DNA of 64,000 bases from positions 1,319,071 through 1,383,070 of the forward strand of contig VZTJ01005907.1 of the NCBI GenBank assembly GCA_013397795.1, in the 5' to 3' direction. Shown in pieces: positions 1 to 13,800 of the stretch. The stretch is from Orthonyx spaldingii. Taxonomy: Eukaryota; Chordata; Aves; Passeriformes; Orthonychidae. The notes under the pieces were generated by a model. The model did no database searches. It was given only the letters and a program-made list of their open reading frames with translations, and was not told where the DNA came from. How positions within the stretch are numbered: position 1 is the first letter of the stretch; every line of letters starts with the position of its first letter. A program made the position numbers and the translations under genes.

Positions 1-3000
1 TTTTGGTGCCTGCAGTACTGGAGCTGAAGTCTCCAGGGTGAACCTACTGAGTTCAAACTCACAGGCAATGCCAAGTGCTACAAATTGTGATGCAACCTCA
101 GGTTTTTCGGTTTTCCCAGCACTTGCCAGTTCCCCCCCACCAGTGCTGTTCCTTTCTCCTTTCCGTATTCTGTGTTTTGCAGTGGCCCTGCCTGCCTTCC
201 CTCTACTCCCTTCTCCTTCCCCTCCTCTGCTTTATCAAATGCAGCACTTCATCGTCACTGACTGACAGGGGATGCAGCAGCTTGGGGAGAGGAGATGGGG
301 AGGGGAAAGGAAGAGGAGGAAAAGCTGCTCTCAACACAGGAGGCAGCAGAAACACTGAGAGACAAGCTTTCTCCCAGAAGTGAATCCCAGTCATCCTTTG
401 TTAGGGCAGCAAATTAAGATCTGGTCTCTAACTCAGTTCAGTGAGAGGACCCTGAGTGCTCCATGTACTCCTACAATGTGTTTTCAGGGAACAGAGCTTG
501 GATGTATAGCTCAGGCTCACCACAGCCTGGACTGAATCAGCAAAATGAGTGATCAACTACCCCCACACTGCCAGGCACTGCGTGGCTAAGTGACAGCACA
601 ACAAAAACTCACTTCACTGCTCACAGCTAAAAAAAATCCTGGCTCTTCAGAGATGCAAAGGTCGTGAATGTAGGGGGAAAGAATCACGGAGCAATTGGCT
701 ACTTACATGTCTGTCTTTATTCTAGGAGACCTAGGATATCCAGGGTTAATCTTTGCCATTTTCCAAAAGGACTCTGATATTTCATGGTTTATGCAACAGA
801 TTTGGCTTACAACTTATTCTGATTGCTAAATAATTACAGAAGTGTATGTTGCCCTGTAGCAGTGCGGATTTTTCTGTTACATGAGACTGTTATCACCAAA
901 TGCCAAATGCATCTTGAAAGGCTTTTTGTAGGGTTCTGCTGAATAAGCACGCTTTTGAACGAGCACTTTTCTGCAGCATGCCCTGCTTTTGCCAGCTGCT
1001 GATTACCCTCCTACTAGCCACGACTGACATGTCCGTATTACAGATTGGAGTAAATAGTAAGGATACTGCATTTACCTTGAAATTAATTAAATAATGCACT
1101 TAAGGAAGCCCAACAGCAAAGTCTGATTTATTCTGGAAACTTCTTAGGGTATTCAGACAATGATAGGCAGAAATGCTCTGGTGAGTAAAGGCAAGCATCA
1201 GAGACAACTTCACTTTGGAATTAGAGTCTCATGCAGAGATGGTGAGAATTTGCATTTAATGTGATTATTAAAATCCATTCGTAAAGAACAGGGTCTAGTC
1301 CACCTATGCAGATTCTCCAAAAATGAGATGACCTTGCAAATACAACAAAAATCAACCTTCCAGGAATGAAATTAAATGTTTTTCTGGACATCTCTTTCCA
1401 ATACAAGCCCTAAAGGAATGAACAAGCTAATTTGTGCCACCTATTTGGAAGGAGACAACTCGCTGCAGCTCATCAGGTGTTTGAACTAAACATTTGCAAA
1501 GGAAGTTTTGATTTTCATGGCTAAAAATAAACTCCAGCTTGTACGTGAGGCTTACTTTGTAGTCTTCCATAATGTCTTTCCTGCACTGTTTTCTGGGAGT
1601 TTTATGAGGTAACATTTGAAGAGGTTTTGTCAAACTCCAAGGAAATAAAGGCACAGATAGAAACTTTGTGACCTTCTAAAAGTGGGACTGTAAGTGTTGG
1701 TTATGCTCACTTTATTAGTGAAAATTGAAAATAAGTCACTTTTTTCTCATCTAACTTAAATTGAAATATGGCTCTCCTATTCTAAAACAAAAATAGCCTC
1801 ACTCAAGTATCAGTTACTAAGTATCACATCACTGAAGGCAAGGGAGTCCAGTCCGGTGTCACCATAGAAGTGGTTTAGGTTTTGTTTGTTTTGCATGCAG
1901 TCGAGGTCAAAAATACCTTTGAAAAAGCTTCCCATAGGCACCCTCTGTTCCCTGAAATTAAAAACCATCAATTCAGGAGTCCAGCTGTCAGCATAAGGCA
2001 CACTAAATCAGCAGCCCAGATTCGCTGTTGCCTCTCAGCCTTCATACCCCGCTGGACTGTCCCGGTCTCGCTGTGCCGCAGCCCTTCACCTCAGATGAGC
2101 CTCTGCCAGTGCTTTCAGCGCCGCCTTTTACAGCCTGGCTTGTGCTCTGCCCTCACGGCTCTGCCTCTGTTTACAAGATCCGAGGCACATCTTCAGCCCT
2201 AAAGAAGAAATTAAATGAGTTTGCAGAGGTTACCCTCAGACCTCGAGTGAGTGAGTGAGTGAGTGAGTGAGTGAGTGAGTGAGTGAGTGAGTGAGTGAGT
2301 GAGTGAGTGAGTGAGTGAGTGAGTGAGCGAGTTCACATCCCAGCACTGTGCAGCTGCACTGGTGCAAGCAGAGCATGAAATGCCTGTGTGTGGCTGACAT
2401 GGGCCTGGGGCGGGAGCTCTAGGGATGTGCTGCCCACAGGAGTTTGAAGGAAAAATGATTCCCACTCACCTTTTGAGTCGGTTTGGGATTTTTTTACTAT
2501 TTATAATTTGCTTGAGTTTAAAAATAAGGCTGTCCTCATTGCTCCTTAGGATCTGACTCAGTACAAACACCACTGACGGAGAAGGCCATACTTGGAGGTA
2601 CTTGTCATCTTTGGGAGGAAAATCACTGGGCAAAACCAGAAGTGCCAGTGCCAGCCAGGAGGTGGCAGAGGAGTCAGGCTACCTTGTACACCAATTTCGA
2701 CATTGGTTTGGCAAAAACACAAATAGAAACCGAGGAAAGACAACAAAACCCAGTCCCACCCTCCATCTTCAGGAATAAGAGGATGAAACCCTTAATCACA
2801 TTCCTGCTTGTATTTATACTAATTGCTCATCTTCCTGAGATCTGACTTTATGAAATTATGCATGCACACCAAGCAGTTGAGTTTCCATAGAAACTCAGGA
2901 GCTGAACTTTCATTAGAAAAACCTTTTTTAAAAAAAATCTTCCAGATAAAAATGCAAATTGCCTGTCAGTGGGTGGCTTTCTGAATTTATATATAATTTT

Positions 3001-6000
3001 TTTCTTTTGCACTGTAGGCAGATTCCAACTGGACCTACATAGCAACAACATGCAGGCATTGTTTATAGCAAGCCAGACTCCATGGGGAAATGAGAAATTC
3101 AGTAGCAAGGAGAAGCTCTCAAGTGCAAATACCTCAGGGAAACAGAAACTCAAGTGCTCAGTGCTGCGTCTTCCTGAGGCTTGGGGTTTGTGCAGCCTCC
3201 AGCTCTCAAAGTGCTTGTGGTTTGCAAGGAGCAGTGTGGGGAGGAGGGGAGAGAGGAAACACAAAGCAAGAAACTCTTGTGCACACAGAATTAATGATGT
3301 TCAACCTGTCCTTTAAACATCAGCAGCGTATTTGTGCCGCATCAGTTAAGCTTCGCTAAAAGGCTGACACCATCTGTCACAGCTCTCTCTGGGCAAAGGA
3401 GTAGGTCTCTGTGCTGGGGCTGGGGAGCTTTGGCAGGCCTGGCTTGGCCAAACCCCAGCCTCCACCTGGACTGGGGCCTGGAGCCCAGTATCATGTGCCC
3501 ACACTGCATGAAAGTCCAGGCGTGTGTGTGCTAGACGGGGGTACAGGGCTGTTCTTCATCAGGAGGGGAAAGCAGGATGGTGGTGTGCCTGGGAAAGGCC
3601 GTGGACCTGGGCAGCTTTTGGCACCAACAGTTGTGCATGTAAGCAAGGAAGAGGTAGAAAATCTCAAACTCCTTTAGCAAATGTTTCTTCCAAAGACATA
3701 ACAGTTTTTCACTGGTGCAGTACATTGCAGCATCAACAGGAGGCCTTCCCCTGGCTTTGGGGAGCCTGGAATAGCTCCCTCTGAGGGTTCACAGATGTTT
3801 TCTCAGCTAAACTTGCAAGCTTGAAACCACTGAATACTGAAGAGCAAATTTTCACGTGATCTGCACTTCCTGGTGGGCATCTGCCCCCGCTGGGCACAGC
3901 AGCTGGGTGTGCAGAACACAGTGCTCATCCTGGGGTCTCGGGCACTGGCACAGCAAACCTTGGGGAGCCATGGCATGGAAGCCACACTAGGCTCTGGTTC
4001 TTGACCAGCAAGGGTGCTGGGGCACGCAAGGGAGCTGTGCTGCACGAGCAGTTTACGATGAGGTGGATTTCATTGCAGCATTGTTGAGAGGCGCGAGATG
4101 TCAGCCGGGCAGGGAATTCCCTTCCTCATTGGAGAGGGATGACAGGCAGCAGCTGCACAGGCTCGCTGGCCCCTGTGCCTCCAGGGCCAGCAGCCCTCTG
4201 AGAGCACTGAGAGGCTCAATGCCGCTTGGTGTCAGGGTGAGGACAGCGCTGGGTCTCCAGCCACCAGAAAGCACAATTAGCTGTGCTCGGTGAGCGCAAC
4301 AGGAAGAGATTTTAGGAAGAGTGGGCTTGTGGTTGAGGACAAGCTTGAGCTGAGATAGGTCCTGTCTATTCTTGGCTCAGCAGCAGATTTGCTATGGCCA
4401 CACTACTTGCCCTTTCTATGCCTCATTATCCCTGTCAAGCGGGTGACTCAAATTATAATTGCACGAATTCCTTCCAGTCTGTCATTACGTGCCTGCAGTC
4501 ATCTCCAGGCAGCAACCTCCAGGGGAACCAGCCTCTCCCACCAGGGTACCTCTGTGCCACGTATGCCTGCTCCCAAGGGGATTGTAAGATTAGACCCTGT
4601 TGTCTTGTCATTTTCCTACATAGAGAGAAACCTAAAGAAAAAGCACCCCTACTGCATCTCTAAATGATCAGATTTGATACTGAGTTGATTATTCAGGTCA
4701 AGGTTATGGGCAAGAAAGAGGCAGTTAAGCTTTTCATAGCACCATCAATATTTGATTAAACGGGTGTTTCTTAATTTTTCCCTCAGGCAAAATTAATGTG
4801 TTTCTGTAGGTGCTAGTACTATCACTGGCCTTAGGGATGCTGATGCACCCTGTGTTTAATGGTACTTTTGTAAAAGTAAACAAAGCAAAACACTTTCACT
4901 CTTTCCAAAAGCATCACCATTCTTTCATCAGAAATTTACTTGGGTTCTAGTTGTGAGAGATTCAGGTTCTTTTCATATGCACTAAAGGCAATTAGACACA
5001 TTAAAGATTAAGTTAATGCTTTTCCTTATATATATACATCCACCTACTACATGGTCCCAGGAAAAGCATGAAGTCAGGCAGTCATCTCACTTGCCAGCAT
5101 TTCCATGGGTGAGTGCATGCAGAGGCCATGCAGAGGTTGGCAGGTGACATGGCAGTGTTGGCTGCTTCTTCCAGAGGCCACACCTGGATGAAGCTGGTGG
5201 AGGGTCCGAAAAAAAGTGTGCACCTTCAGGAGGAAGCAAAGAAATGCCACTCATGCGTTGTGGCCTGCAAAGCCCAAATGACCATCTGGGCTCGGTGTGG
5301 TTGACTGCTGTGTAATTAACAGGGAGCCTGGCTCATTAGGTGCTTTGTGGGTTCAGACACATCCATGAGAGCCCTATAGGAAAACATGTTCTTCCTAACA
5401 CTTCTTTCATCCTCCCCCTCCTGTTCCTTCCAGATGGTTACACCCACTTGTGTCTTTTCTTACCCTAAGGACAGCTTTTTAAACAAGGTTCCTCCATGCT
5501 TCTCCTCCCCCACACTGCTTTACGATCTACATTGAAGTGCAGGAGGACAGAGCTGTTACATCCCATGCTGTTGCATACAGCCTGCCCCTAGAAGGCTGGA
5601 AGGGAACCACATCCCCCTGCCCCCTGGTTGTTGAGAAGAAAGATCTCTCAGTGTGGTCAGGATGTAGGAGATGAGAGACTTTACCTCAGTCTCAGCTGGA
5701 TGTTGCAGATGTGCAAGAATGAATTCAGATACTGGGTGGAGTCGAACCTATGTATATTTTCTGGACAAGGAGAGAGGGATGCTTAAAGGGGCCTGTAACT
5801 TTTCTTCTATATAGCACCAGTATACGCTCTCCCAGTAACGCACAGCAGGAGCACTTGAGAGCTGAATCAGTATCTGCTTTTAAAAAATTATTTTCACAAT
5901 TATTTTTAAATCGCACATCACTTTCAAAAAAACGCAGAACTTAACAACTGATCACTTTTATTCTTCAAAAACAGGACTCCTGTGCCTACACCTATAGGGC

Positions 6001-6080
6001 AGCTTGTGGGAGCTCGGGGTGCTCCGTTTTTTCCTCTCTTTTGCACTATTGTTAACTGCTCATCACTTGTTTGTTCACAG
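1..6080 (+). other. TTC7A: TTC7A last intron (3' part)
   Basis: This stretch lies immediately upstream of the terminal TTC7A exon and ends in a good 3' splice site: a T-rich tract followed by TTCACAG at 6,074-6,080. I looked for the penultimate exon, which in human TTC7A encodes the TPR segment ending in a His-Ser-Leu just before the last exon, and did not find it on the + strand. The intron therefore probably covers the whole 6.08 kb and starts before the window. The short open frames here lack splice context and resemble no known protein. The only distinct structure is the GAGT microsatellite near 2.3 kb. Confidence 0.7.
2245..2332. repeat. (GAGT)n microsatellite
   Basis: About 22 tandem GAGT units, uninterrupted except for a single GAGC near the right end. 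It lies in the last intron of TTC7A. Read on the - strand it gives a repeated Ser-Leu-Thr-His frame, which creates an 84-codon open frame that is an artefact of the repeat and not a gene. Confidence 0.97.
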
Positions 6081-6302
6081 GGCCTGGTGCTGAGCAGACT
6101 TGGGCGGAGGGAACTGGCCCAGAAGGTCCTCAGAGATGCCATCCGGGTCCAGACCACCAGTCACATTGCCTGGAACAGCCTTGGAGAGGTCTTGCAAGCT
6201 CAGGGGAGAAACGAAGCAGCCATCGAATGCTTCCTTACTGCCCTGGACCTTGAATCCAGCAGTCCTGTCATTCCGTTCACCGTCATACCCAGGGAGCTCT
6301 GA
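6081..6302 (+). CDS. TTC7A: TTC7A terminal coding exon (tetratricopeptide repeat protein 7A, C-terminus)
   Basis: TTC7 proteins are helical TPR scaffolds that bridge PI4KA (PI4-kinase III alpha) and the membrane anchor EFR3, with FAM126, to make PI4P at the plasma membrane. The exon opens in phase 0 right after the acceptor TTCACAG and encodes 73 residues before TGA at 6,300-6,302. It starts GLVLSRLGRRELAQKVLRDA, continues through the TPR-like block LGEVLQAQGRNEAAIECFLTAL, and ends in IPREL. From memory, human TTC7A has LSRLG, AQKVLRDA, NEAA and a final PREL at the same places, whereas TTC7B differs at several of them and ends PRVL. That decides the A paralogue. The first 780 or so residues of the protein lie before the window. 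The frame is intact with no unusual residues. An upstream ATG at 5,982 that opens the same frame lies in the intron and is not a start. Confidence 0.93.
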   Translation, partial: GLVLSRLGRRELAQKVLRDAIRVQTTSHIAWNSLGEVLQAQGRNEAAIECFLTALDLESSSPVIPFTVIPREL

Positions 6303-7800
6303 AGCTTTTCCCTGCAGCTAAGCACTTTCATTGCGTGGATAGACACCAAAACCAAGCAAATAAACAAAGAAAAAGCCCAACAGAAAAGTGCCATTGTAAC
6401 CTGGAACTGGGCTGAGTAATTCCAGGACGGGTCTCAGGTCCACAGGCTTAGCTTAGACAAGCCGAACTGTAGAAGAATTTGCAATGGGCAGAAACAGAGA
6501 ATGCCTTTTTCTTCACAGGTGCCTGACTAACTTCCTGTTCAAGTTGATAGCATGGCTTATTTCAAAGTGTTGGTTCAAGGTGACTGTAGAAAGATCGTGC
6601 TAGGGTACAGCTGTTCAAAGCACTTGCACCTTTCAGTGTTCATTAAAGATAAAACCCCCAAGCCCTGAATTAAAGCCGAGCCCTGCTCTAAATAGGAGTA
6701 AATTCACCAACTAACTTGACCAAGTTGTGTTTAAGTATGTGGCTGTCTCCCCACAGATCTGACAGGACAAGAATGACAATTGCACCAAATAGACATGCAC
6801 TATATGCTGTTTACAAAATTATTTCATCTATTTTGATAACCCTTTTTCCTGCCTTGCTTTTATATACTGTATATGCTCACTGTATTTAGTGTAGCACGTG
6901 CCTAGACCAATTTAAATTAAAAATACTTTTTTTTTAAATGAAGCTGCTATTGCAGTATAATTCACAAAAGCAGAAAGACCAAAGACCAAATCAGTTCACG
7001 CTTGAACTAGTATTAAAAATGCATAAATATCTCCACTTACATATTTATTGAAAAGCCTTACATGAAGTAGCTAATTATAAACTCTGAGCTTCATTCTTAC
7101 TAATCACCTATTGCATCACTTTTAGTAAGGAATATAGTGTTTGCCAGTATATAGTGACTGAACTCTGTGCTCTACTGCATTACCATTCCTGGCAGAAAAC
7201 ATTTTCATATCCATCTTTTCATGATGCAAAAGAAGGCAGCGGTCTTTTAAGTGTGAAAGTGTGCTGAAGGCACTATGTGTATATATGAATTGCTTCTTCC
7301 TTAAAACGAAATATTTGGATTGTCCATAGAAATTTCACATCAGAGGTATGGAGTTGAGCCTTCAGCGGGATCATTTTGCATCTCGTATCAGATGTAATAG
7401 TGAGGAGCTTCTAATCCACACAGCCTCCCCACAGCTGGCACAACCCAGGAGGGGACGCAGCTGCCACAGCCCCTGCTGAGCTGCTCCTTAGCTCTGCGTG
7501 ACCTCCCTGGGGCCTTGGCAGCGAGGTGGAGCTGGACCGTGCTGTCACATGGCCAACCAGAGCCAGCCCTGTCCAGACCAGTCCCAAGGTAAAGATGATG
7601 CAGAAATTTGTTGAATTTTTCTACCAAAAAAAAAAAAGAAAAAAAGCTTGGGGCTTTGCGCCCATTTTCATCCAAAGAAGATTTGTGACTATTTCGTAAG
7701 TAAGTTTGCACTAAAGCACAGTTTGTACTATAATTCTGCCCAGTATTGTGATCCACAACTAGTTCGCTCTGGAAATAATAATATCCTCAGGCAATAAATA
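6303..7800 (+). other. TTC7A: Probable TTC7A 3' UTR and flank
   Basis: DNA after the TTC7A stop is AU-rich and repeat-free, as expected of a 3' UTR. Possible poly(A) signals in order are AATAAA at 6,359-6,364 (only about 57 nt after the stop), ATTAAA at 6,916-6,921 and AATAAA at 7,793-7,798. I cannot tell which is used, so the right edge here is the last candidate and may be too long. An A-rich tract at 7,626-7,645 lies inside. Confidence 0.5.
6916..6921 (+). promoter_or_regulatory. Candidate poly(A) signal, TTC7A (ATTAAA)
   Basis: An ATTAAA hexamer about 0.6 kb after the TTC7A stop, in very AT-rich sequence with a T run just downstream (6,927-6,935). It is one of three candidates; the choice rests on composition only. 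Confidence 0.35.
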
Positions 7801-10800
7801 AGATGGGGTTATTTCTTACAGAGCCTGAGGCTCTGGCAGGAGACTTGAAGTCAACGTTGTTTACAATTATTTGGAAATCTGCAGGCTAATGGAGAGCTGG
7901 GCCCTTGTGCTGCTCCCAGCCCACACCATGGCAGAGCTCCCGCCCCCAGCCTTCCCTCAAGATGCCTGCACTGAGGGAAGCACACTGTTCTCAGGTTCCT
8001 CTCAGCAGCCTGGTGCACACTCAGGCCAATATTTTTATTTTTTCCCATTAAATCATGCAGATGCAACAGCCCAGCTTATTTATCTGTTCACTGAGGGATT
8101 CCAGATCTGATCTAGGCTGATTTCACTCCAGATGAAAGCAGCCCAGCTGTGAAAGGTGCTCAGCCTGTGAGTTCTCTGGCTTTCCAGTGCCACACAGGCA
8201 CCCAAACAAACTTTTTTTAGGCCAGAGGCAGGTTTCCAAGGAGTCGGTGTTACCCGGCCACATTTCTTGTTTTCAATAGCACCAACAGCAGAGGAAGGAG
8301 TAGGTGTTAAAGTACCAGAACTAAAGGAGTTTCATGAAGACAAAAAGACGCAGCCGAGACACATTTTGCTGTGAAGGATGCTATGAAGTCAGCTGGCTCT
8401 GCACTGCAGGGGAGAAAGAGGGAAAGGGGAGGGGGAGAGATGCTGTTGTTGACTTAATATGTAAATTGTTACCCAGGTGTTTTAAACCCAGTTCCACAGT
8501 CAGATGCAATCTGACAATAGACTTAAGCAGATATATATATATAGATAGGTATTATATTCTGGTGTTTGTTCTGCTCCACCATTCCCAGGGTGGGAGCGAA
8601 CCTTCTGTGTCAGACACAGAACCCGAGTCCGTGTGGCCGCACATCGCTGCTCCGTTGTGCAATGTATATTTGCAAAGCACTGCCATAGCAACTTCTGTGT
8701 ACTGGGCAGCTATTTGAGTACAAGCTACGCATCCACCTCTGCCACCAAGGAACTGCTTTAAGAGGTCTGTAACATAGCTTCTCTGTGACCTGGCAGGAGG
8801 GTGCCTGTTTCCCAGCAGCAGCTGAAAAGCAAACACTCACAGACTCGTTTGCTTCTGCACGCGTGACTTGTAAACAGCCACCAGCCCATCACGTTTGTTG
8901 CTATCAGGCAAACTCCATCCTGGTGATAATCAGACTTGCCACAGCACTCATCTTCCAGGGAGAGGGGCAAACATTCATGAATACTTTGAGTGCATTGACA
9001 AGTTGGATGTTGCCAGGGTGGTCCTATCTTGTGTGCATTAGTGAGTGTTACTGGCATTGGAATCTCAGTCCTAAGAGCCTCTGCTCCACATGTGGCAGGG
9101 AAGATGTACATGAGTAAATGCCATCACCAACAGGAATCACAGGGGTGTGGTACCCTGTACCAGCACACTGCACCACAGCCCCTACAACAATTGGAGACAA
9201 CGTACTTTGCATGCATACTGTGCTCAGTCCCAAGATTTCCTGCATGCTTGCCAGAGGATACAAAGCACCTCTTGGCTGGAGGGGTATTGTATTGGCTTGC
9301 AATGCTCTGTGCAATGCAGGAAAGAGAGTGGTTGTTGCAGACTTAAAGTACTTCGGAGGTATATCGTCCAGCAGTATTTGCTAATTGTGCTCACCAAAAC
9401 AGAAGTCTTCCCAAACTTACATGCTACCTGTCTCACTCAGCATGGATTTTGTTCACACTTCCAGATACAGAAGAACAAAGACAACTGTTTCAGACAAGCC
9501 TGTGTATTGTAGTATTGATTTAGACAGCAATGTTGATAAATCTGATAGACTTACTTTATGCCTGAGCTCAGTAATACGCATGGCAGGGAGCCTGGCATGG
9601 TTCATGCTCAGTGGTTTGAGATCTAAGAACACAAGATTTACATCCCATCTCTCATGATTATTACAGATCATAAGTAATGGAAGTTTGGGGAACATAACTT
9701 TGAGGAATCAATTCTGCAAGTTTCAGCACTGACTTAAGTCTAACAGTTTTCTCATTCATTAGTTTTGAAAGAGGAAGATAAAAAGCCCGCATCATTGCCT
9801 AAAGTATCACATTCCTCTTGTTCCACCACCTCTTGTTTCCATTTTTTTGGCAGAGTGCATGCAAAAAGAAAAAATAATTACCTTCTATTTTCCTGTTGTG
9901 CAGTAAAGGAGTAGTATGTGCCATTGCCTTTGACCAACAAGAAGGATTGTATATTGTAACAAAAATTACTCTGCCTCCAGGATAACAGAAGGAAAAGCCC
10001 AAGAGGCCAGGGAACAGCTCCCCTCCCTGCCTTACCTCGTGTAAAGTGTCGTTAGCTCCACTGGAGCAGTTGGCTAGGAGCATTTCCCCAGCTGAGGATC
10101 TGCCCACCCGTGTACTCGTTCTGCACAGGGAGTACAGCGGAGCTGCAGACTCCTGCGCCACGCAAGGACCCCGGTCCGTTTCTATTGGTAACCGTTCATG
10201 CTACTGATTATCACAATGCTTCACAAGTGCTAATTATCTTTTCTTGGTAATGACTAATAAATCCAAATGGAGAACAGTCCTGGAGGGTGTTTACTTTAAA
10301 ATTCACTGGCTGGGTACCAAACTAGGCACAGCACTGCCTGCTGCAGTTTGAATTACAGTTATTTTGTCCAAAAAATGTTCCATTTTCAGAGAGTCTTGGT
10401 AAAGAATGAGTTTGGCTAGTTTGTATTTCTTTTTAGTGACAGCAGAGTGGGAAACAATCCTTTTTAATGAAAAGACATCACTGCTGTGATCTTTTTTAAG
10501 CCAAACCAACAGAGATTTGATAGTTGCAGTTCAGCCTACAAGAGGAAGGCTTCCCAAAGCAACCATGCTGCAGCAATAATTCCCTCTGACTCAATTGTAT
10601 TACAGGCATATTTGACAATTATGCAATGGGCATGTAGAGCTGAGACACCTCTCCCTCCTTATTTGGCCAAGGGGAGCTGCTTTGTGCCCAAAGGGACAGC
10701 TGTGGCACTCATGTGGGTGCCCATCAGTGCTGCCCTGATGCCTGCTCCCCGTCACTTGTGCTGGTTCAAGGACCCTCAGACTGCCCCCTAAGCCTGGCTC

Positions 10801-13800
10801 CAAAGGACAGTTTCCCTGCTGCTAAATTGTTGTTCAGTGCTGCAGGATATCAGTGCCTGATCAGATAGAAGGCTGTTTTCCCAGAAATGGAAAGCTGAAT
10901 CGTCCACCAGTCAGTGATGCTTGCAGGAGGGGAGGTAACCACTGACCCAGCACTTGCCAAGATGGTTCCTTCAACTTTACCTCTAATGAACTGGCTTGTG
11001 CCTTCAGCTCCAGCAAACCAGGGCAGGTTCCCAAGTGACTGGATACTAAAAGATCCAGCTTGCTTTCCCACAGAAACACATGCCAGTCAGTGGCTTAAAC
11101 TACTGATGGGGATGCAACACTGCACCGTTGCGTAGCAGCCCATGATGATACAAGTAAAGAACCTCTCAGCCAGTGCACAAGAGGTGCTCAGCTTTTACAC
11201 ATCTAAGCATGTCCTACATACCACTCTAATACTGTTGTCATGGGCGTCAGAATCAGTTTTCCATGTAACGTAACTTTTTGTGTCACTGTAAGATATTTCC
11301 ACCAAATTAGTAAAATTGACCATGCGGAAAACAAAAAATGCTCCTTATATTTCCTGCTAATTTCAGGACTTTTAAGATATTCATGCCACGGATGCTTCAA
11401 GCATTATGCAATGTCCAGTTGTTATATTAACTGGAACCCAGTGTGCCTAGGAGTTACCAGTTGCAAAGGGTATTTTGGCCTACACCCTGTAGTTCATGGG
11501 AAAAACGAGAGTGAGCATGCAAGCAGCGTGCCTTCAGAGAGGAACAGAGCCAGGAAAATGGAGCAGTGTAGCTTCAGATGTTTGGATTTATGGAGATTTA
11601 AGAAAGCATCGTGCTTTTCTTGTGCTTCTTCCAGTAAAAATAAACAAAGGTAGTGTGAGAAACTCTAACATCGAGGTAATATGCAAATACTATGCTGTCA
11701 AGTTTAGGGACTCACCTTATTTTGGCCACAAAGCCATTAATTGTCTTTTTGCTACAAACAGTTACTCCTGTGGTTATTTGGAAATAAAATGTCTCCATTC
11801 AAGAGCTTCCAGAGCATGCTTTGCATTCACACTTTAATCTTTTGGGCAAGTTTCAAGAGGGCCTGCTTAAAAAGTCCGTCCCTTAGTTTCATACTCACAT
11901 GAGATTAAAGATGAGGTTTTTGAAGAACATTTCTTCATGGCTGTGGCTACTTTGGTTTATGAGTTTATTCAGCATAACTCAAGCAGAACAGGGTTCCTCT
12001 GTGGCAATAACAGAATTAAGACCTTCAGCTGTTGTACAGTCTTAAAAATTGAAAATTCAAGTGAATAAAATACTGGCTCTGACTTTTTTCCCCCTCTTGA
12101 TACAGAGAAGAAGCAAAACACTGGTGTGGGGGAGGGAGGGAGGCAAAGAGGAGGCTTCTGTGGCCCCTCCAAGCAGGAGCCCAACTGGAGGCATGCAAAT
12201 GAACCCCAGCAAAAGCTGGAGAATTTCGTTGTTCAGTCCCCTCTGAGGGAAACCACTCATCTTTGCTTGTACCTAATGGTGGTACGTTGCCAGTTACCCT
12301 CTCTGCATCACACAGATGTTTAATATTCCCTTTCTGTTTAAATGGGAAGAAAATAAGCCTTTTTGTCCCTCATTTGTGCTGGAAGGAGTTCCAGTTGGTT
12401 TGGGAGCTTCACCTTTAATACAGAATCACATCTTCTCTTGCAGAGAATCAAGTTGCATTTCAGTGATAATTTTGACACGATACTCTTGAAAGGTCGTTAA
12501 GAATAATTTAATAAATTTTAATAATTTATTATCTATATGATATAATTTTTAATAATTGATTCATACCTCCACTTCTTTCTGCAGCAGAATGTTCAGATAC
12601 ATCTAATATATTCCTGCTTCATGTGAGGTCCAGATATTTAGCAGTTCGTGATATTTAGCAGTCCCATAAACTTCCCCAGGGAAGAGATGAGAAGCATTGC
12701 TGCTTCCCAGATGCTCTCTTCCATGACAGTCTCTGGCTATCAGATTTTTGTGGAGTCACCAAAGCTCCAGAGTTTACTTTGTCTTTAACCACGTCCCTCA
12801 GGAAATGTCACATCCCAGTCAGATGTGCCTGAACCAGTCTTTGGAACAAAGGAAAAATAACCTCCTGCTCTTTAAAGACTGGTATTAGAGGAAATAGACT
12901 TGAGCAACACTGCCTTACTCTGTTGCCATTAGCAGCCACAAGAGCATTTAAGTGAGCTGTGGCTGTCAAACCAGTTTCCTCTGCTGTGTTGTCTCCAAAA
13001 CAAAGAGCCACATCTCACAGCCAAAACCATCCCCGCAGATCCACAACCTGAAGGGCAAGATTCAAAGTCTTTCTCAGTGCTCCAACTTAAGCAAGTGTTT
13101 ATGAAGGAAAAAAATCCTTGCAGGTCATTGCCCTGAGTGTCAGAGCTGCAACTTTCAGGTGTGATCCCATTTAGAACTGATGTAGCTGCTGTGATCATCT
13201 GGCTAATGGAGGAGGAGAAGCAGGTAGGCAGAACATCTGAATTTTATACAGCAAAAATGGCAAGCATTGTAACATGGCCTAGAAAAAGCAAACGACCAAT
13301 AAAAACTGTAAAGCAGGAGGCATTTTCCTTACTGAGGAGCTCCCACAGAAGCAAAGCCCAGCTTCACTAGCTTTTCTGATAGAAACATGCAAAAACCTCA
13401 GTCTGTGAGAGTCAGGGCAGATGTCAAGCAACCCCTCACTGGCCCCCTGACTACAAAGACCTCTCTGAACCTCAATTCTGCCTCTACCCTGCACCAGAGA
13501 CACTACTCCAGCCAGAGAGTGCAGGACCCTGACCACTCCACAGTGTGCTTAGGGCAGATGCCAGTCCTGTGCCTCTCAAACAGCATGGTCCTCAAAGCAA
13601 AAGCTTCATTACATTATGCATGACAAGTCAAACATCTTTTTTTATAATGCAGTTGTTTATGATATTGTAATTATGTCTGGAACCCGGGATGTTTGTGAAT
13701 GAATCAGCAATAATTATCCCTGTATTTTGCTGTCCAGGGAGAGGGGCTGACACACTCAGTGCGGGTTTGCAATGGTGGGTACGATTTCAAAAGGATGGGA

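Noticed and set aside
2211..2465. 84-codon frame with Ser-Leu-Thr-His repeats
   Set aside because: Product of translating the GAGT microsatellite on the - strand.
5982..6080. In-frame ATG upstream of the TTC7A exon as an alternative start
   Set aside because: The sequence between is a typical polypyrimidine tract and acceptor, and the TTC7A homology begins exactly at 6,081.
6081..6302. TTC7B instead of TTC7A
   Set aside because: LSRLG, AQKVLRDA, NEAA and the final PREL fit TTC7A as recalled, and the neighbour carries the CALM2 3' UTR, not that of CALM1.
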